A stretch of DNA of 64,000 nucleotides, taken from NCBI GenBank assembly GCA_027493525.1, contig JAOSKN010000002.1:2532279-2596278 (forward strand), in the 5' to 3' direction. Positions 39,744-50,138 of the stretch are shown piece after piece. How positions within the stretch are numbered: position 1 is the first letter of the stretch; each line of letters begins with the position of its first letter. The stretch comes from Planctomycetota bacterium (GTDB lineage: Bacteria; Planctomycetota; SZUA-567; H5-PLA8). Under the pieces are notes generated by a model. That model had not been told where the DNA came from, searched no databases, and was given only the letters and a program-made list of their open reading frames with translations. The translations under genes and the position numbers were made by a program.

Positions 39744-41216
39744 GTAACCGTTCAGTCCCCTATGAAGGCTCATTTTTTACGTCACGCCATCCGATACTGT
39801 ATGTGTGCGCGACCTTAAACCCAACCCGGCTTGTCCGAATTGCGCGGTGCTCCTGGCGCGGATCGAAGAATTGGAAGCCAAGCTGGAGCGGCTTTCCGAG
39901 CGCTTGAACCAGAATTCCTCGAACTCTTCCAAACCACCGTCGTCCGATGCGCCCTGGCAGAAGCCTCCAGCCGCCAAGAAGCCGAGCGGCCGCAAACCCG
40001 GCGGACAACCCGGACATCCGGGCCATCACCGTGTACGTTTGCCGCCCGAACGGGTCACGCACGTGGTCCATTACGTGCCGCACGTATGTGCGGAATGCCA
40101 AGCCCCCTTGTCTAAGCGGCCAGGGCCACACGATCCGCCTCCGACTTGGCATCAAGTCGCGGAGTTGCCGCCGCAGCCGGCCGAAATCACCGAATACCAG
40201 GGGCACGCACGCACCTGTCCGTGCTGCGGCTGCCGCACCCGCGCGGAGATTCCGCCGGAGATTCAAGCCCATGCGCTGGGTCCCAACCTGGCGGCGGCGT
40301 TGTCGTATCTGAGTGGGCGTGGCCACGCCAGCAAGCGCAACGTCCAGGAACTCGCCGAGACCGTCTTTGGGGTCCCGCTATCCCTGGGCACGGTGATCAA
40401 GCTCGAACACGAGATGAGCGGCGCGCTGGAAGGGCCTCACGCGCAGGCGCTGGCGGCCGTGCGTGGGGCGGCTTTCAAAAACGTGGATGAAACCGGCTGG
40501 GCGAAGGGTGGCAAGCTGTGTTGGCTGTGGGTGGCAGCCACGCGGAGCGTCGCAGCCTTTCAAATTCACGCCCACCGGGGTAAGGACGGCCTGAAGGCGT
40601 TGCTGGGGGCGTGTTGCGGCATCCTCGGCTCCGACCGCTGGGGCGCCTACGCGCACCTGCCGCCGCGGCAGCGGCAAATTTGCTGGGCGCACCTCAAGCG
40701 CGATTTTCAGAAGTTGATCGACCTGGGATCCGCGACACAACCGCTCGGCCGAGCGGGCCGCAAGACCGCCCGAGCGGTCTTTGCGGCCTGGAAGGATTTC
40801 AAAGACCGGCGTTGCGACCGTGCCGCGCTACACGTGCGGTTGCAACCGATACGCCTGCGTTTCCAGAGAACGCTCCGGCTCGGAAGCAGGGGCGCGGACC
40901 CCAAAACCAAGCGCTTTTGCAGACGCGTGCTGAAAGTCTACGACGCGCTGTGGACCTTCGCGGCCGTCGAAGGCATCGAACCGACCAACAACCACGCCGA
41001 ACGGATGTTGCGTCCGGCGGTGCTGTGGCGCAAAGGGAGCTTCGGCAATCACAGTACCGCAGGCTGCCGTTTCACCGAACGGATCTTGACCACCGTGCAG
41101 ACCTTGCGTTTGCAAAAGCGTCCCATCCTTGACTATCTGCGCAGGGCCTTGGCTGCTCACCGCACCGGCGCAAAGGCTCCGGCATTCCTTGCAGCGGTAG
41201 GGAACTGAACGGTTAC
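39744..41216 (+). mobile_element. IS66-family insertion sequence, single-ORF (ISBst12-like) type, 1473 bp
   Basis: TIRs GTAACCGTTCAGTCCCCT / AGGGAACTGAACGGTTAC, 8-bp TSD, IS66-type transposase. Confidence 0.93.
39805..41208 (+). CDS. tnpC: IS66-family transposase (TnpC)
   Basis: LNQNSSNSSKPPSSDAPWQKPP, GRKPGGQPGHPGH, CPCCGCRTRAEIP zinc-finger, NVDETGWAKGGKLCWLWVA, LGSDRWGAY, NNHAERMLRPAVLWRKGSFG. Confidence 0.97.
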   Translation: MRDLKPNPACPNCAVLLARIEELEAKLERLSERLNQNSSNSSKPPSSDAPWQKPPAAKKPSGRKPGGQPGHPGHHRVRLPPERVTHVVHYVPHVCAECQAPLSKRPGPHDPPPTWHQVAELPPQPAEITEYQGHARTCPCCGCRTRAEIPPEIQAHALGPNLAAALSYLSGRGHASKRNVQELAETVFGVPLSLGTVIKLEHEMSGALEGPHAQALAAVRGAAFKNVDETGWAKGGKLCWLWVAATRSVAAFQIHAHRGKDGLKALLGACCGILGSDRWGAYAHLPPRQRQICWAHLKRDFQKLIDLGSATQPLGRAGRKTARAVFAAWKDFKDRRCDRAALHVRLQPIRLRFQRTLRLGSRGADPKTKRFCRRVLKVYDALWTFAAVEGIEPTNNHAERMLRPAVLWRKGSFGNHSTAGCRFTERILTTVQTLRLQKRPILDYLRRALAAHRTGAKAPAFLAAVGN

Positions 41217-43076
41217 CTCGATTTCAATCCCGCCGCCACGCGCCTGATCGGGCGCGTCCGCGGCTCGATGCTCCACGCCATGCTCGACGACCTGCTGCGC
41301 CTGCGCCTGCGGGGGGGGCTGCGCGAGAAGCTGCGCCTGCTGGAGCAGCTCGGGCACATGACCCTCGAGGCGCGGCTGGGGCGCGAGGGCGACGGGGCCG
41401 ACGTGATCCTCGACTGCTCGCTGGTGCCGTGGAAGGACGAGCCGTCGGTCATGGCGATCCTGCGCGAACTCTCCCCGCGCGAGCAGGGCGACCGGGAGCG
41501 CGAGTGGCTGCGCCACGCCGTCGCCGCGCAGCAGCGCGCCGGCCGGCGCTACGTCTACCGCGTGCGCCCCGACGGCGCGGCCGAGCCGCTGGCCGGCGAA
41601 GCGGCGCCCGCCGACTTCGCGGCGCTCTTCGCGCGCTCCGTGCTCCGCCCGCACCTGGAACGCGCGCTGGACGGCGAGCGCGTCCGGATTCCCGCCGAGT
41701 GGTTCCGCCCCGCCGGCGCCGAGGCCCCGGAACGGCTGCTGAGCATCGAGATGCTGCCCGTCGGCGAAGGCGGCGGGCGCGCCGAGGACGTGCTGGCCCT
41801 GGTCGAGGACATCACCGAGCGGCGGCTGGAGGAAGAGGCGGCGTTCCGGGACGAATTGCGCTCGGCCCTGGCGCTCTTTTCCGGCGCGCTGCTGGGCGAG
41901 TTCAACAACTTCCTGGGCGTGATCATGGCGCAGGCGTCGGCGCTGCGCCTTTCCACCGGCGGGCGGCTCGCGCCGCCGGCCGCCGGGGCGATCCTGGACG
42001 CGGCCGAAGAGGCCGCCGCGCTCCTGCGCCGCTGCGCCGAACTGGGCCTGCAAACCGAATCCCAGACGCGCCTGATCGACCTTAACGCGGCGGTGAAGGA
42101 GGCCGCGCGGCTCCTCAGCCATCTCCTTGCCGGCCGCGTGCGGGTGCAGCTCGAGCTGGCCGACGAACTGCCGCGCATCCGCGGGAACGAGGCGCTGCTG
42201 CGCGCGATGCTCCTGGCCCTGGGCCGGCTGGCGGAGCAGGCGATGCCGGCCGGGGGCACGCTGAGCCTGCGCACGGCGGCGCTGGAGCCCGCGGGGCCGG
42301 CCTCGCCTCCCGCCGCGGCGCTCACCGTCGGCGACACCGGCATGGGCATGGACCCGCTGGTCCGCGCCGAGGCGCTGAAGTCATTGCTGCCGGCGACCGG
42401 CTCGGGGCTGGGCGATCCGCTGGACCTGGCCATCGCGCGCGCGGTGATCCGGCGGCATCGCGGGCAGGTGGACCTCGAGAGCGCGCCCGGGCGCGGCACG
42501 GTCTGGAAGATCGTCCTGCCGGGCGAGGAAGCGCGCCCGAACCTGAGCGGGCCCGAACCGCACCGCCGCACGCCCGCCGACAGCGGCGAGGCCGTCCAGG
42601 CGCTGGCGCGGGTCGCCGGCGACGCGCGGCTGGGTTCGGGCGAGGCGCCGCTGGCCCCGGCCCACGTGCCGGTCCTGGAGCCGCCGGGCAGCGGCTGGAT
42701 CCTCGTGGTGGACGACGAGGAGAACTTCCGCGACTACGTCCGCGGCGTGCTGAACCAGAACGGCTTCGAGGTGGCGTGCGCCTGCGACGGGCGCGAGGCC
42801 TGCGAGATCTTCCAGGAAGACCCGGGCCGCTACGCGCTGGCGATCCTGGACGCGTACATGCCGCGCATGGGCGGGCTCGAGACGTACCTGCGCATGCAGG
42901 TGCTGCGGCCGGACCTGCCGGTGCTCTTCGTGAGCGGGTTCGTGCGCGGCCCCAGCCGGCACGCGCTGCTGGCGGGCTGCCCGGGGCAGGCGGAGGTGGT
43001 GCTCAAGCCCTTCGGCGAGGACCGCCTGCTGGAGGCGGTGCGGCGGCTGCTGAAGGGCGGGAAGGTCCGCGCCTGA

Positions 43077-43592
43077 TCAGCGTTTCGGGCCGAAGCGCTT
43101 GAGGAACTGGCGGTAGACCGGCGCGGGGACGTACTGCTTCACGACCTTGGGCCAGCCCTTCGGCCCGACCAGCCCCTTCACGAAACTCGAGGAGAGTTCC
43201 GCCAGCTCGCGCGGCGGGATCAGGAAGACCGTGGAGAGCCCCGGCGCCATGTCGCCGTTGATGTGCCGCATGGTCTTCTCGTACTCGAAGTCGTGGGCCG
43301 TGCGCACGCCCCGCAGGATGTAGGACGCGCCGATGGAGCGGGCGTAGTCGACCAGGAAGCGGCTCTCGAAGCGGTCGATGGACACGTTGCGGATGCGGGC
43401 GGTGCAGCGGCGCAGCGCGTCGAGCCGTTCGTCGAGCGTGAAGGTGTACTGCTTGCCCGGGTTGGTGCCGATGGCGACGACGAGGCGGTCGAAGAGGCGC
43501 GCGCCTTCTCGGATCATGAACATGTGGCCTTCGGTGACCGGGTCGAAGGAGCCGGCATAGACGGCGCGGCGGCGCGTGGAGTCGCGGGGCAT
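43077..43592 (-). CDS. coaD: Phosphopantetheine adenylyltransferase
   Basis: RRAVYAGSFDPVTEGHMFMIREGARLFDRLVVAIGTNPGKQ, ILRGVRTAHDFEYEKTMRHIN, ELSSSFVKGL. Confidence 0.9.
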   Translation of the reverse strand: MPRDSTRRRAVYAGSFDPVTEGHMFMIREGARLFDRLVVAIGTNPGKQYTFTLDERLDALRRCTARIRNVSIDRFESRFLVDYARSIGASYILRGVRTAHDFEYEKTMRHINGDMAPGLSTVFLIPPRELAELSSSFVKGLVGPKGWPKVVKQYVPAPVYRQFLKRFGPKR

Positions 43593-43645
43593 GTCAGGAG
43601 TGTAGCGGCAGGCCGAGAGGGCCGCCAGCACGGCGCGGAAAGCAA

Positions 43646-43669
43646 GCGGCGGTCCCGAAGGACCGCCGC
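43646..43669 (-). terminator. Strong hairpin between STAS gene and coaD
   Basis: GCGGCGGTCC-CGAA-GGACCGCCGC, perfect 10-bp stem; no clear T-tract. Confidence 0.5.
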
Positions 43670-43701
43670 GCGCGCCTGGAACGGAAGCGCTTCGTTCCCG
43701 C

Positions 43702-44055
43702 CTAAAACGCGGCGAGGGCCTCTTTCTGGTTGTCGACGACCTGGAAGATCTGGGTGAGGCCCAGCAGGTCGAAGACTTCGCGGACGTTGCTGGTGGGGTT
43801 CATCAGGACGATGTTGCCGCTGTGCTCCTGGGCTTCGCTGAGCGCGCCGATGAAGACGCCTGCGCCGGCCGAGGAGATGTATTCGACCTTGGAGAGGTCC
43901 ACGACGAGCTTGTAATGGCTCTGGCCGAAGAGTTCGGAGATGGTCTCTTCGAGCTGCTCGAAGGTATGCGCGTCGAGGTAGCCGGAGACGCGGATAACGG
44001 TGACCTGGGGCTTATCCAGGGTTTCCGTTTCAATCGTGAATTCGTCTAACGACAT
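43702..44055 (-). CDS. STAS-domain anti-sigma factor antagonist
   Basis: TVIRVSGYLDAHTFEQLEETISEL, LVVDLSKVEYISSAGAGVFIGAL. Confidence 0.92.
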   Translation of the reverse strand: MSLDEFTIETETLDKPQVTVIRVSGYLDAHTFEQLEETISELFGQSHYKLVVDLSKVEYISSAGAGVFIGALSEAQEHSGNIVLMNPTSNVREVFDLLGLTQIFQVVDNQKEALAAF

Positions 44056-44058
44056 CGG

Positions 44059-44550
44059 TCAGCGACTCCTTTTGGCCTGACGCTTGAGCTTCCCGCTTTT
44101 AGCTTTGTCGGGCGAATTGTCAACGAACTTGACCAGCCGCAGTTCGTTGCGGGGCCCGGCCTCGAAGCGGTAGTCGACGACGTCCATGATCCTCCGGATC
44201 AGGAAGATGCCGAGGCCGCCGCGGCGGCCCTGGCGGACGTGCTCCTGGATGTCGACATCGGGCACGGAATTGGGGTCGAAGCGTTTTCCGGTATCGTGGA
44301 TGCGGACTTCGAACTGGGTCTCGGCGATGGCGAGCCGGATGCGGATGCGGCAGTCGGGGCCGAACTGCTGCCCGGAGTAGGCGTGCTCCATGACGTTGGC
44401 GACGGCCTCGTCGACGGCCAGGGCCACCAACTGCGCCTCCGCGGGCGGGAAGGGGCCGTCCCCGAGCAGTTCGAGGACCGCGTTGCGGACCTCGGACAGG
44501 TAGGCGGTGTCGTTGCCTACGGTCAGTTCGCGTTCGGCGACCTTGCCCAT
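44059..44550 (-). CDS. RsbW-like anti-sigma regulatory factor (HATPase_c)
   Basis: LVALAVDEAVANVMEHAY, IRIHDTGKRFDP, RRGGLGIFLIRRIMDVVDY. Confidence 0.9.
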   Translation of the reverse strand: MGKVAERELTVGNDTAYLSEVRNAVLELLGDGPFPPAEAQLVALAVDEAVANVMEHAYSGQQFGPDCRIRIRLAIAETQFEVRIHDTGKRFDPNSVPDVDIQEHVRQGRRGGLGIFLIRRIMDVVDYRFEAGPRNELRLVKFVDNSPDKAKSGKLKRQAKRSR

Positions 44551-44558
44551 GCTGCCCC

Positions 44559-46536
44559 TTAAGCGATGCGGAACGTCGTAACGGTGATGTCGTCGTGCTG
44601 CTCGGCGTCGCCCTTGTGCTTTTCGAGCGTCTGGACCAGCAGGCGCACGAACTCCTTACTGGAGAGTTCGGCGTATTGCCTGGAGAAGCGCACCAGATTT
44701 TCCTCGCCCCATTCCTCGCGCTGCGGGCTCATCGATTCGGGGATGCCGTCGGTGTACATCACGACGCGGTCCCCGGAGTAGAGCTTGATCTTCTTCTCGC
44801 GGATGGTCCGGTCGAAGATGGGGCCCTTGTCGAAGCCCAGCGCGATGCCGTTGGGGCGGAGCAGTTCGCAGTCTCCGGTCTGCTTGCGGAAGATGATCAT
44901 GGGATTGTGGCCGGCCGAAGCGAGGGTCATCTCCCGGGTGCGCACGTTCAGGACGGCGTACTGGCACGTCACGAACATACCGCGCTTGATCTCGCGCGCC
45001 ACGTGATAGTTGGTCTTGCTCATCACGTCGGCGGGAGAGAGGTTGAGGGGCGCCATCATGCGCAGGATCGTCCGCGTCCAGCTCATGGTGATGCTGCCGG
45101 GGATGCTCTTGCCCGAGACGTCGGCGATGACCATCGCCAGGTGCTCGCCGTCGACGGGGATGAAGTCGTAGTAGTCGCCGCCGACTTCCTTGGCGCAGTA
45201 GTAGCCGGTGAAGATGTCGTAGCCGGGGATGTTGGGGAGCTTCTGCGGCATCAACTGCGCGTGAATTTCCTTGGCCAGGTCCAGCTCGCTGTTCAGCCGC
45301 TCGACTTCGCGCTCCTGCTCGCGCGCCTCCTTGAGGCTGCGGGTCATGCGATTGAAGCGCCATGGCCAGCAGGCCGATCTCGTCGTTGGTCGCCGGGCGC
45401 GTCTCGTGCTCCAGGTCGCCGCGCGCGACGATGTCCATGTCCCGCACCAGCACGTTGATGGGGCTGGTCACGGCGCTGGCCAGGCCGAGGGAGAGCGCGA
45501 TGCCGGCGCCGACGAAGACCAGCCCGAAGAGCGCGATCTTGGTCATCAGGCTGTTGACCTCGCCGATCACCTGTTCCTCGGAGAGGATCAGGTTGGCGGT
45601 CGCGTAGAGCTTGTCGCCGGAGCCCTCGATCGCCGCGCGGAAGAAGAGCGCCTTCTGGCCGTTGTAACGCCCCTTCCAGATCACCACGTTGGGGTCGGCG
45701 CCGCCTTCGACCGGGACCTCCTGCTTGTTCTCGTCGGTCGGCACCGTGAAGGCCTCGGCGCTGCGCGCGACCAGGAGCCGCCCGATCGGATCCTTCACGG
45801 GCGAACTGGCGGCGGCGAAGATCGCGATGTCGAAGATGCGCGGGTCGCCCTCGACGATCTTCTTCAGCTCGGTCAGGTCCTGCTGGCCCTCGGGCGAGCG
45901 CTCGTAGGTCTCTTCCGCCGGCCGCGAGGTGTCGTTGCGGAACTGGTTGTAGCGCTCGTAGACGCGGCGCCCGAAGGCGCGCAGGGCCAGGACCTGCTGG
46001 TAGCCCGAGCGGAGCACGTCCTCGCGGAGCCGTTCCTGGAAGATGCGGATCACGACGAGCCCGAAGAGCGAGGAGATGAGGAAGATCAGGAGCGAGATGA
46101 AGAGGCTGAACTTGACGGCCAGGGAGAGCCCGCGGCGGTGCAGGCGCCCGATCTCGGCTCCCGGCTGGCGCGTCGCGGCGCCGCCGGAGCCGCGGGCCTG
46201 CATGGCGCGGCGGCGGCCGGAGGTGGCCGAACGCCGGCCGCTGGGGCTGCGCGCGGCGGCTTCGGAGCCCGGGACCTCGTCGAGGTTTTCGGGCGCCAGG
46301 ACCTCGGCGGTCTCTTCGCCGATGACCTCGACGACCTCGGGCTCTTCGTCCATCTCGGAGGCCAGCTCGGCCTCGATCGCTTCGGCGCTGTTGGGGTCGA
46401 AGTCCTCGGCGACCGGGAGGGGTTCGGCGGACGGTTCGCCCGCGGCCGCGCGAGCGCCCGCGGAGGGACGCCGGGCGGGAGCCTTGGCCCCGCGCGCAGG
46501 ACGAGTCGGACGACGTCGAATGGCCAAAGGCTTCAT
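44559..46536 (-). pseudogene. HAMP + SpoIIE/PP2C-type phosphatase (RsbU-like), with one apparent frameshift
   Basis: N-part (sensor, TM, ATNDEIGLLAMAL) in frame 44656-46536, phosphatase part (MTRSLKEAREQEREVERLNSELDLAKEIHAQLMPQKLP...GGDYYDFIPV...) in frame 44559-45347; shift near 45354-45363. Confidence 0.8.
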
Positions 46537-46641
46537 CCCGCCTTACATGCTAAGCACCGCGCCGCGCGCAACGTCCCTATATGCGCCTGCCAGCCTGCTT
46601 AAGGCAAGCGCAGATTCGGGTTCCGCGAACCGCCGCGCCTC

Positions 46642-47916
46642 TTACGAGGCCGACCCCGCGGCCCGTTCCGCGGCGTGGGGCAGGGCGGCCAATTCGCGGG
46701 TCTCCACCAGCGCGTTGACCTCCAGGCCGGAGGCCATCATGACCCGGTTGCGCCCGCCGTCCTTGGCCCGGTACAGCGCCGCGTCGGCCAGCTTGATGAG
46801 TTCAAACTTGTTATCGGCATCGCCGGGGCAGCAGGCCGCCCCGAAACTCGCGGTGATTTTAAGCGGCGTGCCGTCGGTGGCCTCGACCTGCATCCGCTCC
46901 ACGGCGCGGCGCAGGCGCTCGGCCACGTCCCCGATGCGCACCCGGTCGATGGAGGCCAGGACGATCGCGAACTCCTCGCCCCCGTACCGCGCGACCATGT
47001 CGACGTTGCGGACCTGCCCGACCAGCACGCGGGCCATCTCCTGCAAGACGCGGTCCCCGGTCTGGTGCCCGTAGGTGTCGTTGAAGGATTTGAAGTGGTC
47101 GATGTCGAGCATCACCAGGCCGAAGCCCTGGCTCTGGTCGCGGCGCAGGCGCGCGATCTCCTGCTGCAGGCGGGCGTCGAAATGCCCGCGGGAGGCCACG
47201 CCGGTCAAATCGTCGATGATGCTGCGCCGGTAGAGCGATTCGTTGCGCAGGCAGATGGCCAGCATCTTGCCCAGGGCGTGGAGGAAATCGAGGTCCTGCG
47301 GGGCGTAGGCGCGGTTGGCCAGGCGCGGGCCCAGGAGCAGGAAGCCCTCCAGGACCGTCTCGGGCGATTCGATCTCCTGGATCAGCGGGACGGCCAATTC
47401 CATGCCCAGTTCCCGCAGCGCCATGGTCTCGGGGAGTTCCTGGATCTCCTTGGGCAGGTCGCCGAGCTGGAAGCAGTACCGGCGCGCCAGGCCCTCGGCG
47501 CAGATGTGCGAATGGACCGGGACGCGGAGCTTGACGTCGCGCAGCCCCTGCGCGGCCGAGCAGCAGAGCGCGTTGTCCTCGGCGTTCATCTGCCGCGCGA
47601 TCATGAGCCGCGGGGTGGTGAAGTGCCCCGAGACCGTCCGCAGCAGGTACGTCTGCATCGAGACCAGATCCAGGGAGCGCGCGCTGGTCTGCCCGACGAT
47701 CTCGAAGAGCGTCGAGAAGTCGTGCTCCTGCTTGCGCAGGAGCCGGCGGAGCATCTGGTTCTCTTCGAGGGGTTCGAGCTTCTCGCCGCCCAAGGCGTCG
47801 AGGAGCGCCGTGCCGGACGGGACCGGGCCGCGCGTCATGACGCGCCGCGCCGCGGGTTTGGCCGGCTGGAGGGAGGCATCCATCGGGACCGGGACGTTGG
47901 GGGCCGGGTCAGCCAA
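46642..47916 (-). CDS. GAF-GGDEF diguanylate cyclase
   Basis: DLTGVASRGHFDARLQQEI, GLVMLDIDHFKSFNDTYGHQTGDRVLQEMA, VARYGGEEFAIVL. Confidence 0.95.
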   Translation of the reverse strand: MADPAPNVPVPMDASLQPAKPAARRVMTRGPVPSGTALLDALGGEKLEPLEENQMLRRLLRKQEHDFSTLFEIVGQTSARSLDLVSMQTYLLRTVSGHFTTPRLMIARQMNAEDNALCCSAAQGLRDVKLRVPVHSHICAEGLARRYCFQLGDLPKEIQELPETMALRELGMELAVPLIQEIESPETVLEGFLLLGPRLANRAYAPQDLDFLHALGKMLAICLRNESLYRRSIIDDLTGVASRGHFDARLQQEIARLRRDQSQGFGLVMLDIDHFKSFNDTYGHQTGDRVLQEMARVLVGQVRNVDMVARYGGEEFAIVLASIDRVRIGDVAERLRRAVERMQVEATDGTPLKITASFGAACCPGDADNKFELIKLADAALYRAKDGGRNRVMMASGLEVNALVETRELAALPHAAERAAGSAS

Positions 47917-48287
47917 AAGGTTCGTGCCTTTCTATCCCCGTCAGAAGCAATCCTACACAAGGTGAGCCGGCCTCAAAAGGCCATGCGCCAAGTGCAACGG
48001 CGCTCGTGATTCCAACCCTGGTGGCGTGTTTCAAGTATAGGGAGCGTCCTTGGGATTCGCAAGACGTTCAGGCAAGTCCTGTCCCAATCTTTTGATGTTG
48101 GAACGCCACCAGCCTGGATTGGGAGCCTGGAGCGCCGATTCCCTTTCCAGTTAAAAGGTAATGCACAATGTTCTATAAGTCAATGTCCTGCCTACGTACT
48201 TTCCCTCAACCTCTATCCAATCATAACCTTAAAAGACTGGATGGGTCGGAACGGGGTCGGGGCATGTATCGATGAACAGGTGCAGGA

Positions 48288-49736
48288 TTACTTCGCGGGC
48301 TCGGCCACCAAGTCGTACTCCAAGCTCTCGACGATGCGGGCCGGAATCCAGCTACCCGGCGGCTTGCGCGCCACGCCGCGGCCCTTGAGGTAGACGACGC
48401 CGTCCACTTCGAGCGCCTCGCGGCTGGTGCGGCCCACGGCCTTGACGCCGGCGGGGACGTCCTGCCCGGCGGGCGGCGGGCCGTCGAGCAGGACCTCGAC
48501 GCGCTCCCCGACGCGCCGGGCCATGCGCGCGCGGCTGACTTCGCGCTGCGCGAGCATCAGCGCCTCGCGGCGGCGGAGCTTTTCTTCGAGCGGGACGCGG
48601 TCGGGTTCGCGCGCGGCCGGCGTGAGCGGCTCGTTGGAATACAGGAAGACGCCGGCGTGGGTGAAGCGGCCTTGCTTGACGAAGTCCAGCAGTTCGAGGA
48701 AGTCGGCCTCGGTCTCGTCCGGGTAGCCGACGATGAAGGTGGTGCGGAGCGCCGCGCCGGGGAGCTTCCGTTCGATCAGGTCCAGGATCGCGAGGGTCTC
48801 GTCCTTCGTGACCATGCGCTTCATCGACTCGAGCAGCCGGTCGGCCACGTGCTGGAGGGGCATGTCGATGTACGGGCAGAAGCGCGGATCGGAGGCGAGC
48901 ACGTCCAGCATCTCGGCGGTGAGGAAGCGCGGGTAGGCGTACATCAGGCGGAACCAGCGCGGGCCTTCGACGGCTTTCAGCGCCTCGAGCAGGGCGGCCA
49001 GGCGGTACTCGCCGTAGAGGTCCTTGCCGTAGCTGGTGGTGTCCTGGGCGATGAGGCTGAGTTCCTGAACGCCGTCGCCGGCGAGGCGCCGGGCTTCCTC
49101 GACGAGTTCCTCGACCGGGCGGCTGACCTGGAGGCCGCGCATGCGGGGGATGCTGCAGAAGCGGCAGGGGTTGTTGCAGCCTTCGCTGATCTTGAGGAAC
49201 GCATGATGCCGCGGGCCGATGCGCAGGCGCGGGGCGACGAGGAAGTCGTTGTAGCTCTTGGGGACCTTCTTCTTCGCGGCGCTCTGAGCGGGCCCCTCGG
49301 CGTAGCTGCGGGCGGCTTCGGCGTAGCGCGCCGCGTCGCCGCCGGCTTCGACCAGTTCGCGGACGATCTTCGGCAGGTCCGGGTAGTCCTTGAAGCCCAG
49401 GCGCGCGTCGGCGTGCTGGAGGAAGCGGCCCAGTTCGCTCGCGTCGGCGGCGCGTTCGACGAGGCAGCCCAGGGCCACGACGGTTTTGAGGCGCCCGCCG
49501 GCCTTCAACTCGTGCAGCTCACGGAGCACCTCCGCGGTCTCGCGCCGGGCCTCGTCGATGAACCCGCAGGTGTTGACCAGGCAAACCTCGGCGATGCCGG
49601 GATCCTGCGCGATCAGAAAGCCGCTTTCGGCCAGCGCGCCGAGGATGCGTTCGCTGTCCACGAGGTTCTTGGCGCAGCCGAGGTTGACCAGGCTGACGAT
49701 GGGGGGCTCGGCGCCGGGGGTCTTGCGCTTGGGCAT
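48288..49736 (-). CDS. rimO: Ribosomal protein S12 methylthiotransferase RimO
   Basis: VSLVNLGCAKNLVDSERILG, KISEGCNNPCRFCSIPRMRG radical SAM CxxxCxxC, TFIVGYPDETEADF. Confidence 0.95.
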   Translation of the reverse strand: MPKRKTPGAEPPIVSLVNLGCAKNLVDSERILGALAESGFLIAQDPGIAEVCLVNTCGFIDEARRETAEVLRELHELKAGGRLKTVVALGCLVERAADASELGRFLQHADARLGFKDYPDLPKIVRELVEAGGDAARYAEAARSYAEGPAQSAAKKKVPKSYNDFLVAPRLRIGPRHHAFLKISEGCNNPCRFCSIPRMRGLQVSRPVEELVEEARRLAGDGVQELSLIAQDTTSYGKDLYGEYRLAALLEALKAVEGPRWFRLMYAYPRFLTAEMLDVLASDPRFCPYIDMPLQHVADRLLESMKRMVTKDETLAILDLIERKLPGAALRTTFIVGYPDETEADFLELLDFVKQGRFTHAGVFLYSNEPLTPAAREPDRVPLEEKLRRREALMLAQREVSRARMARRVGERVEVLLDGPPPAGQDVPAGVKAVGRTSREALEVDGVVYLKGRGVARKPPGSWIPARIVESLEYDLVAEPAK

Positions 49737-49782
49737 GCGGGAGAGGGTACTCCGGAGGGTTGCGGGAATCCAATGCGGCTGG

Positions 49783-49824
49783 GTTTTCGGTTGCCGGTTG
49801 TTGGTTGCTGGTGGTCGGTTGCGG
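49783..49824 (+). repeat. Heptad array gttttcg-gttgccg-gttgttg-gttgctg-gtggtcg-gttgcgg
   Basis: 7-nt periodicity. Confidence 0.8.
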
Positions 49825-49876
49825 AGGAGTTCCTTATTTTGTGCCGGGTTCGCATTGAGGGCTGTCTGCATGGGCC

Positions 49877-49941
49877 GTTAAAAAGATGCACGGTGGTGCG
49901 TGGGTGGCGGTTGCCGGTTGTCGGTTTTCGGTTGCCGGTTG
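49877..49941 (+). repeat. Hairpin block (ttaaaaagatgcacggtggtgcg) + heptad array (gcggttg-ccggttg-tcggttt-tcggttg-ccggttg), module 1
   Basis: Block homologous to 49992-50022 and 50139-50169. Confidence 0.8.
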
Positions 49942-49991
49942 TTGAGGAGCTTCTCCTTCCCATTCTTGCCTTCCGATCTCGCGGTTGTCCA

Positions 49992-50059
49992 CGAGAGCTT
50001 AAAAAAGATGCACCGTGGTGCGCGACTCCGGGATCCGGGGGCCGGTATCCGGACTCCGG
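49992..50059 (+). repeat. Hairpin block (cgagagcttaaaaaagatgcaccgtggtgcg) + heptad array (actccgg-gatccgg-gggccgg-tatccgg-actccgg), module 2
   Basis: 31-bp block identical to that at 50139-50169. Confidence 0.85.
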
Positions 50060-50096
50060 GGCAGGAAGCAAAGGGGCTCCGTTGGAGCGCTGTTCC

Positions 50097-50124
50097 CTGG
50101 GTCCTGAGTCCGGTTCTCGGCACC
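50097..50124 (+). repeat. Heptad array ctgggtc-ctgagtc-cggttct-cggcacc
   Basis: 7-nt periodicity. Confidence 0.55.
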
Positions 50125-50138
50125 CTTCTTCCAGTCTA

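Larger units (their letters stand above)
39661..43076 (+). pseudogene. PAS-type hybrid sensor histidine kinase/response regulator disrupted by an IS66 insertion
   Basis: GTG 39661 VSDRYQRIFEHAGCGVLMLDLEGRILD; removing 39744-41216 plus one TSD copy restores ...EGRILDFNPAATRLIGRVRGSMLHAMLDDLL... in frame; C-term HATPase-like and REC (ILVVDDEENFRDYVRGVL...LDAYMPRMGG...KPFGEDRLLEAV). Confidence 0.9.

Noticed and set aside
39805-41216. Compound transposon or cargo-bearing element
   Set aside because: Only the transposase lies between the TIRs; simple IS
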